Assembly: GCA_028274465.1 (NCBI GenBank)
Contig: CM051458.1
Location: 30,826,692-30,890,691 of the forward strand
Direction of reading: 5' to 3'
DNA length: 64,000 nucleotides
Origin: Plantago ovata
Lineage: Eukaryota > Streptophyta > Magnoliopsida > Lamiales > Plantaginaceae
The notes under the pieces were generated by a model, which made no database searches, was not told the origin of the DNA, and saw nothing but the letters and a program-made list of their open reading frames with translations. Below are positions 58,088 to 64,000 of the stretch, piece after piece. Position 1 is the first letter of the stretch; each line of letters starts with the position of its first letter. The position numbers and the translations under genes are program-made.

Positions 58088-58518
58088 CGAAAACGTGGAG
58101 AGAATGGAGTAGTACGAAGGATCAAAGTCATAATCCTTTCAATCTTCATCCAATGTTATGCAAGGCCCTCGAGGCATCACATACCGGGGCAACGGAACTC
58201 GTTGACTCATCCTTTCATATGACTAGTTTATGCACATGAGGAAACAAGAAACCAAGGAGCATAATCCACAAAAGAAAAACAAAAACTTGCAAAGAAAAGC
58301 ACAAAGAGTGCAAACAAACACAATGTAACCAAGAACTTCGAGAGCACAAGCACGCAAGGTAACCAAGATCAGATTAGATGAATTTACTGAAAAATATAGG
58401 GGGAAAGAAATAGGGTAAGAAAGTGAAATTTTTTGAGAGCAAATACCCAGAGCTTGTTCTTCTGTAGGGAATTGAATGCTGAAAATATAAATAAGCTAAA
58501 GAAAAAAAAGGAGTATAG

Positions 58519-58537
58519 TCCCCGGCAGCGGTGTCAA
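58519..58537 (-). other. Primer binding site of the gag-only element
   Basis: Read on the minus strand as TGACACCGCTGCCGGGGAC, two bases inside the 5' LTR. It is a mismatched form of the tRNA-Asp-type site seen in the Athila element at 18333-18351. Confidence 0.7.
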
Positions 58538-58539
58538 TT

Positions 58540-59709
58540 TGATGAACGAGATTGTCAGACTCAATTAATCAAATAAATTTATTTTAGCCAAAGGCAACTC
58601 ACAACTACAACGAAAACCTAGGCATGTAGTGTAGAAGTAAAATAACCTCGAGTGTCGATCTCTAAGGACTATAACTATCTTTATCTAATTTAACTTAAAC
58701 TATAAATCAGGAATCAAGCAAAGCACATATTTTTCTTATCAATATGATGGAAGTTAGTGATAGTATGATCATTCAAAGCAACGGGTAATAATCATGCATG
58801 AAGTACTTGAAGTTTGTATAGAAATCTATGATCATGAATTGTCCTATGTGTTCCTTTCAATTCAACACTACGAAGATAGGTGGCTTAGATAGATCAAAGA
58901 AATAAAACAATAAATCAAGTCTTAAACGCGCGAAGCCACTCATGCATAATTAAGAACCCTAGCTAAGAAATCACATACTATCAACAACGATAGATTTAGC
59001 TACTCATAGATAAATTGCAATCAACAAGAATCAAAGCAAGACTGAATGAAAACATGTTGAATTAAATATATAAAAGCAGAAAAATCGTGAGATACAAGTT
59101 ACCAACGAAGGTTGTCAATCTCCGATGAATTGCTAACTCACAAGCAAGAATCGAGAATCAAAGATATCCAATCTCTATACTTAAGCTTCCAAATCAATAA
59201 GAAAAAGAGTATTCTATGCTAATAATTCCCAGAACAGGCTCTGGAGAATTTGTCTCTCAAAATAAGGTGAAAAGGTATGAAAAACGTAGAAAATAGGCAA
59301 AACTATATATACAATGCGGAACCTCCCGGGCGAACCGCCCCCGGTGCCAGGCGAATCGCCCGGGACCGGCAGAGTCGGTGGACAGCGAGTTTTTGAGTTG
59401 GTTTCCTTTTTGGACTCGATTTTGCCTTCTAGTGACCTTTAAGCCTTGAAACTCGTCCCCGAGGCCTCAAATCTCATCCGGAACCTTCTAGATACACCAC
59501 GAATGTCCTCGAAACACCAAAACTTCGTCCTCTTCATCAATATTGCCCATAAAAATATGTTTTTTTTACCTAAAACCTGAAAAATGCAAAGAAAAGGGAA
59601 ACATGACACTATTCTAATAAAATGCACTAAAATATAAGCTAAATTAACCTAGAGGATAGCTAAATTGGTGAAAAAGACTCGAATGAAAGTGTAAAATACA
59701 CGTTCAACA
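58540..59709 (-). repeat. 5' LTR of the gag-only element
   Basis: Begins TGATGAACGAG and ends CGTTCAACA in plus-strand reading; 1170 bp. Its GC-rich module (59323-59380) is shorter than that in the 3' LTR, while it has an extra 60-odd bp just beside it. The right edge carries GGCGG. Confidence 0.88.
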
Positions 59710-59870
59710 GGCGGAAAAATGGACACAAATCATCACTAATAAGTCTGTTAAGACATGCTAACCACAAACAAATGTTGTCTCTGGGCACCGCATATCTACT
59801 CCAAACAAATGCAGTTGTACAGTTATTAAATGGTTCATTTGAAAATATCCGGATCGGAGGGTGTCACATA
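59710..59870 (-). pseudogene. LINE ORF2 3' fragment, part 2 (split by the LTR element)
   Basis: The minus strand reads TAFVWSRYAVPRDNICLWLA and CLNRLISDDLCPFF, the zf-RVT-proximal pattern of plant LINE proteins (VPR...W-L-A...NRL...D). It ends at the GGCGG duplication, beyond which the LTR element separates it from 53866-54242. Confidence 0.65.
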
Positions 59871-60232
59871 GTCAATTTTGTTAAATATCGATTATTAAAT
59901 GGTTTATTAGCACATTGTTTATGATATACCATTGCAACGCATTTACAACCCGAAGAAGAAGAAGAAACAATCTTCTCTTGTGTTGCGTAGGCATTTCCTA
60001 CACTTTTTTTGCCTACATCCAGTGTTTCCTCCACTGTTTGGCAGCTTAAATTGCCCCATTTGCAGCCCGGATGAATAGTAGCGGGCTTTGTTGTCTGTGG
60101 CTTAAATTGCCCCATTTTGCCTATATGACCAACAATGATATTATTAATGGGTATCCTATTATTAATACCATACATACGACTGTAGACGATTAGATAGATA
60201 GATAGATACTCTCTTAATTCAAATGTCTCTGC
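59871..60232. other. Unassigned stretch with (TAGA)n
   Basis: A minus-strand frame of about 130 codons crosses it (residues such as SSGCKCVAMVYHKQ), but I recognise no domain. There is a (TAGA)n tract at 60191-60208 and a repeat of GCTTAAATTGCCCCATTT (60044 and 60101). It may be more degraded LINE or other transposon sequence. Confidence 0.35.
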
Positions 60233-60359
60233 TGATGAACGTATTTTTAGCACGTTCATCTTGTCTTTTTTGCCTCCTTTTGCTATCTTTGAGTTTAGTT
60301 TTGTTGTTAGTTTTCTAGAATAGTGTCATGTTTTGTATGTTTTGCATTTCTCAGGTACT
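60233..60359 (+). repeat. Athila-like LTR fragment (5' end), cut by a copia element
   Basis: TGATGAACGTATTTTT...GTTCATCTTGTC to TTTCTCAGGTACT follows the first 125 bp of the Athila LTR (reverse complement of 19635-19759) with about 80 percent identity by eye. At 60360 it passes into the copia LTR; the rest should lie beyond the window. Confidence 0.65.
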
Positions 60360-62457
60360 TGTAAGAAAATATGGTCAGAGTTACCCCTAGGGTACGCAGC
60401 GGAATTTCAAAAATTTTCTTAACATGCAGGTTAATTGATTATGTATATGCCGTATATATTTAAACACGTCAATTAGAAGACTAACCTTACTTCCAAAGCA
60501 ATCACAGCTTCCAAGTCTTCGTAATAATCCGGTGTATCTTCTCCTTCGTCGAAGTCGAAGATATCTGCAATACTTTGATTATCTACAAGACAATAAAAGT
60601 TAGTTTCCAGCTCCTAGAACCTCAACCTTGGTATCCACGGATGAACAGCCTATCAGAAAGAATGCTAGGATATTCTTTGTGTGGCCAAGAAGATGGGGCG
60701 GCGATTCCTCCGGTAGGTGGCGCGCGCGTGTGGCTTATAGAGGAGGGGAGAGCTTTTTATTTTCTATAAGAAAACTGAGTAGAATAATTCTCTAAGAATT
60801 GATTGTTCAGAATACTGAAAAAGCTCTCTAATAGTCTACTATATATAGTAGTCAATAGAAGCCTAAAGCATAAGCAATTAGACTTCGTAAAGGAATAAGA
60901 ATCTAATTCTTATCGCACTAGGAAACCAATATCAAGTCTAGATTCATTCACAATCAAATTAAAACTCAATCAGGAAAATCTAACTTATCCCTTGGACTTC
61001 TAATAGAGGAAGGAGTCGAACTCCTTCCCCTATCAAGCTTGTGCGCGCGCGCGCGCCTGTCCTACGGGAGATAGGTGGGTCCCAATTTTGGGACCCACTT
61101 ATAGTTCTAAGGCAATTCAAACTCCAAGTAGATTTTGCCCATGTTCATATGTTAATTCTAAATTAACATATCCTTTCAAATCAAACCTCTATTATATTTC
61201 TAAAATATAATCTTTAATAGTATTTACATAAAATACAATTAATTAGCCAATTCAATTAATAATTCAAAATCATTAATTGAGTCACTAAATATTATAATGA
61301 ATTCCAAATCAATTATAATCCATCAATCACAATTAATTCCATATTAATTGCGATTCCATCTTCAAGGATATTCTGATAAGCTGAATCACCACATAGTGTG
61401 ACCCATAGGGCCTCATTGTATTAAGCAAGTCCTAGACTAGGAAAAATGGAATTCCTAGACGGTTCCATTTGCAATATTAATACATGAGGACGTTTGAGAG
61501 GTTTCTCAAAGCAAACCCTTTCGTTGCGAAGCCTGTTGCGCTCAACGCGGCGATGGTAACGTCCCTTCATCTGACTTGCTCGAATGTATCTAGGATCGAT
61601 GAAGTGTCTATCCCAATAATACATCTACGGGCGTCTTCAGTGAGTTGCATGGTGAATCCAATATCTATTATGACCATCATAATAATATTGATACGCTGGC
61701 GAGTAGTTTTACCAATCACAACTATGAACGACTATGAGCAGTTCTCTCCTGTGCTACACGTGAGAGATGAATCCTTCACAGAAACACTTATCATCCCCAT
61801 TTGTATGTAGCCATAATCCTGGATCGTGTCTTAGGTCAACTGCTTATTCAGAGCTGACATCGACGGGTCCACCAAGGATATGGGGCAACAAATGTGATGA
61901 TAAAGTCCTGTAAGTCCAAAGGACGACTGGCATCACTTCGACAACTTACCGGTTCCCATAGACACTTCGGTGTAGAGTATATATCAATGGGAGTGTCCGG
62001 TGGGTACTTCCATTGTTCGATAATCATTCTTCGAACAACTATGCGCAGTTATGGGAACGTTTCTTGATTGTCCAACAATTTGTTCCGTGGCCGTGGGATC
62101 GACTCACACTTGCTCCAACAAGTATAACCTCCACGCATACTAGTGTCATCTGGTTCATTCAGACCCCTACATCCGAGATGAACCTCGACTAGGGAGAGTT
62201 TGTGATAGATGATAACTCACATAGCTCCCACTATCTGTGTGATCGGTCATCTATCCGACGGGACATGTTTAATATCAATACAGACAGAAATAGAGATATG
62301 ACATGCTGCATGCCTGGTGTAATATAAATATTAAAGCGATACTCAATAGTAAAACAAACATATATCATATTACGTTGACCTGTGTAATAGTACATATATG
62401 CCCTCTATAAGGGCTCCATGCCCTTAATAAGGACTGTCTCTAGGACATATACACTAT
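60360..62457 (-). repeat. Inferred copia 3' LTR
   Basis: Bounded on the right by the polypurine tract and on the left by TG at 60360 after Athila-like sequence (candidate 5-bp duplication GTACT, 60355-60359). Inside are a GC dinucleotide run (61041-61056) and long AT-rich parts. No genes were recognised. Confidence 0.55.
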
Positions 62458-62473
62458 CAATCTCCCACTTGGA

Positions 62474-63946
62474 CTAGAGCCAGTCACCTTTATGCCTAAT
62501 ACCCAGATTAGCATAATGTCTTAAGTGGACATCCACTGATAAGACCTTGGTGAAAGGATCTGCCACGTTGTCCGTGGTAGAGACACGTTCCATACTAACT
62601 TCTTCTCTATCAATAATCTCACGTATTACGTGATACTTTCTAAGTACATGTTTGTTCTTGTTTGTAGATCTAGGCTCCTTAGCTTGAGCGACGGCGCCTG
62701 TATTGTCCCAATAAATCATTATTGGACTAGGAGCAGGAACAACCCTCAATTCCTTCAAGAACTCTGAAATCCAGACAGCTTCTTTCGAAGCTTCTGATCC
62801 AGCAATGTACTCGGCTTCTGTGGATGAGTCAGCAATCGTGGCCTGCTTAGAACTCTTCCAACAGATAGCTCCTCCGTTCAATTTGAATACGTATCCTGTC
62901 TGTGACTCAAAGTCATCAGGATCTGATTCAAATCCAGCGTCGACATAACCAAACTTCTTTAATTCTGGTTCTCCACCGAACACCAAGAACATTTCCTTAG
63001 TCCGTCGAAGGTACTTAAGAATGTTCTTTACAGCAGTCCAGTGAGGTACTCCTGGATTCTGTTGGTGTCGACAAGTGACACTAAGCGCATATGCCACATC
63101 GGGCCTTGTGCAATTCATTGCATACATTATAGACCCTACTGCCGAAGCATAGGGCACACGACTCATTGCATTTCTTTCTTCATCAGTTTTAGGACCATCC
63201 TTAACTGATAAGACAATCCCATGCCTAGCTGGGAGAAAGCCTCTCTTTGAGTCGTCCATCTTATAACGCTTCAGTGTTTTGTCGATGTAGGTGGACTGTG
63301 TCATTTCTAACATCCTCTTGGATCTATCTCTATAGATCTTGATCCCTAGGATGTAGTTCGCTTCACCCAAGTCCTTCATCGAGAAGGTACTTGATAACCA
63401 AACTTTAGTCTCTTCTAGCATAGAGACATTGTTTCCCATGATCAAAATGTCATCAACATAAATGATCATGAAAACGACTCCCTTGCCGCTGTGCCTAATG
63501 TAGACACAGGGATCTTCCTTGCTTCTGACGAAGTCAAACGATTTGACAGCTTCATCAAAGCGGATATTCCAGCTGCTAGACGCTTGCTTTAGCCCATAGA
63601 TGGATCTCTGTAATTTGCATACAGTAGTTGGCCTGGTTTTACTAATAAAACCTTCCGGCTGTACCATATAGACCTCTTCCTCAAGGTTAACATTGAGGAA
63701 GGCAGTCTTTACATCCATCTGCCAGATAACATAATCATAGTAGGCAGCTATCGCAAGTAGAATTCGAATGGACTTTAATTTTGCTACCGGTGAAAAGGTT
63801 TCATCGTAATCGATGCCATACCTTTGCGTGTAGCCTTTCGCCACAAGTCTAGCCTTGTGCGTTTGTACCTTGCCATCGGCATCTGTTTTTCGTTTAAAGA
63901 CCCATTTGCACCCAATAGGTCTAACCCCTTGGGGCAAGTCTACCAA
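62474..63946 (-). CDS. Copia pol: reverse transcriptase and RNase H
   Basis: A 490-codon frame. RT: GCKWVFKRKTDADGKVQTHK, ARLVAKGYTQ, YDETFSPVAK, DVKTAFLNVNLEEEVYM, then the catalytic YVDDILIMGN, and DLGEANYILGIKIYRDR. RNase H: GYVDAGFESDPDDFESQTGY, SSTEAEYIAGSEASKEAVW and the DNVADPFTK ending. It belongs to the retroelement and copies its RNA. The lineage within Ty1/copia is not certain. The integrase end of the polyprotein lies beyond the window, and the part between 63946 and the window end continues the element, but the gene is broken. Confidence 0.9.
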   Translation of the reverse strand: MVDLPQGVRPIGCKWVFKRKTDADGKVQTHKARLVAKGYTQRYGIDYDETFSPVAKLKSIRILLAIAAYYDYVIWQMDVKTAFLNVNLEEEVYMVQPEGFISKTRPTTVCKLQRSIYGLKQASSSWNIRFDEAVKSFDFVRSKEDPCVYIRHSGKGVVFMIIYVDDILIMGNNVSMLEETKVWLSSTFSMKDLGEANYILGIKIYRDRSKRMLEMTQSTYIDKTLKRYKMDDSKRGFLPARHGIVLSVKDGPKTDEERNAMSRVPYASAVGSIMYAMNCTRPDVAYALSVTCRHQQNPGVPHWTAVKNILKYLRRTKEMFLVFGGEPELKKFGYVDAGFESDPDDFESQTGYVFKLNGGAICWKSSKQATIADSSTEAEYIAGSEASKEAVWISEFLKELRVVPAPSPIMIYWDNTGAVAQAKEPRSTNKNKHVLRKYHVIREIIDREEVSMERVSTTDNVADPFTKVLSVDVHLRHYANLGIRHKGDWL

Positions 63947-64000
63947 GTGTCAAACTTGGTTCAGGTACATGGAGTCCATTTCCAATTCCATGGCCTCTTG

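Larger units (their letters stand above)
54248..59709 (-). mobile_element. Non-autonomous gag-only LTR element (Athila-related, TR-GAG type)
   Basis: It is 5.46 kb long and flanked by perfect GGCGG duplications (54243-54247 and 59710-59714). LTRs are at 54248-55389 (3') and 58540-59709 (5'), similar apart from a few percent of substitutions and two or three indels, so the element is fairly young. The primer site is at 58519-58537, gag at 57299-58087 and the polypurine tract at 55390-55400. There is no protease, reverse transcriptase or integrase. The internal 3' half (about 55860-56830) matches the Athila 3' region at 11418-12310. It fits terminal-repeat retrotransposons with a gag domain (TR-GAG), which depend on another element for enzymes. 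The structure is whole for such an element; gag has about one break. Confidence 0.85.
60360..64000 (-). mobile_element. Ty1/copia element, 3' part, running off the window
   Basis: On the minus strand: RT and RNase H coding (62474-63946 and on to the window end), a polypurine tract (AAGTGGGAGAT, about 62458-62470) and an inferred 3' LTR (60360-62457) beginning TGATAGTGTATATGTCC and ending TTTTCTTACA. The second LTR is outside, so the LTR length of about 2.1 kb is inferred from the ends only. The element has at least one break in the visible coding part. Confidence 0.75.

Noticed and set aside
61041-61056. Alternating GC run as a possible Z-DNA regulatory site
   Set aside because: A short dinucleotide run within an LTR; nothing around it supports a specific role.

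Overview
The window is eukaryotic nuclear DNA from a flowering plant, most likely a eudicot. The evidence is long GT-AG introns, two ordinary plant genes (a coiled-coil protein and a pfkB-family fructokinase), and a dense load of plant-type transposable elements. The species cannot be named from the sequence alone.

Layout. 1-26055 is a nest of LTR retrotransposons. It opens with the 3' end of an Athila-like, gag-only type of element (1-1766) that sits in a Tekay/Del-like chromovirus copy (A1, 1767-7433). A1 shares its right LTR with a second chromovirus copy (A2, 4887-26055), giving a tandem array. A2 carries an Athila element on the minus strand. Here an apparent solo LTR (9058-10460), a duplicated chromovirus segment (10461-11417) and an Athila body plus LTR (11418-19759) lie in series, and every chromovirus/LTR junction carries the same 5-bp CCCGT. 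The right LTR of A2 cuts through the transposase of an older PIF/Harbinger DNA transposon (26056 to about 29.8 kb). 29.8-33.1 kb is intergenic, with small repeats and one unrecognised ORF.

Host island. 33081-37695 (minus) is a seven-exon gene for a 252-residue coiled-coil protein. 39675-43066 (minus) is a seven-exon, 349-residue fructokinase. All splice junctions and reading phases of both agree.

43503-53343 is a decayed 9.8-kb Mutator-like element of the Ulp1-bearing kind (KI/Kaonashi-like). A Ulp1-like cysteine protease gene (+) converges on a FAR1/mudrA-type transposase gene (-). Nearly every intron and spacer of both genes is filled with a 21-bp-periodic AACATRG repeat that is absent from the exons; this is the most unusual pattern in the window.

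53.4-64.0 kb holds an orphan last exon, a LINE 3' fragment split by a non-autonomous gag-only LTR element (54248-59709, target duplication GGCGG), an Athila-like LTR fragment, and the left part of a Ty1/copia element that runs off the window. The autonomous Athila and the gag-only element share a long 3' non-coding region with paired hairpins, repeated polypurine-like motifs and family-specific GC-rich palindromic modules, which suggests a helper and parasite relationship.
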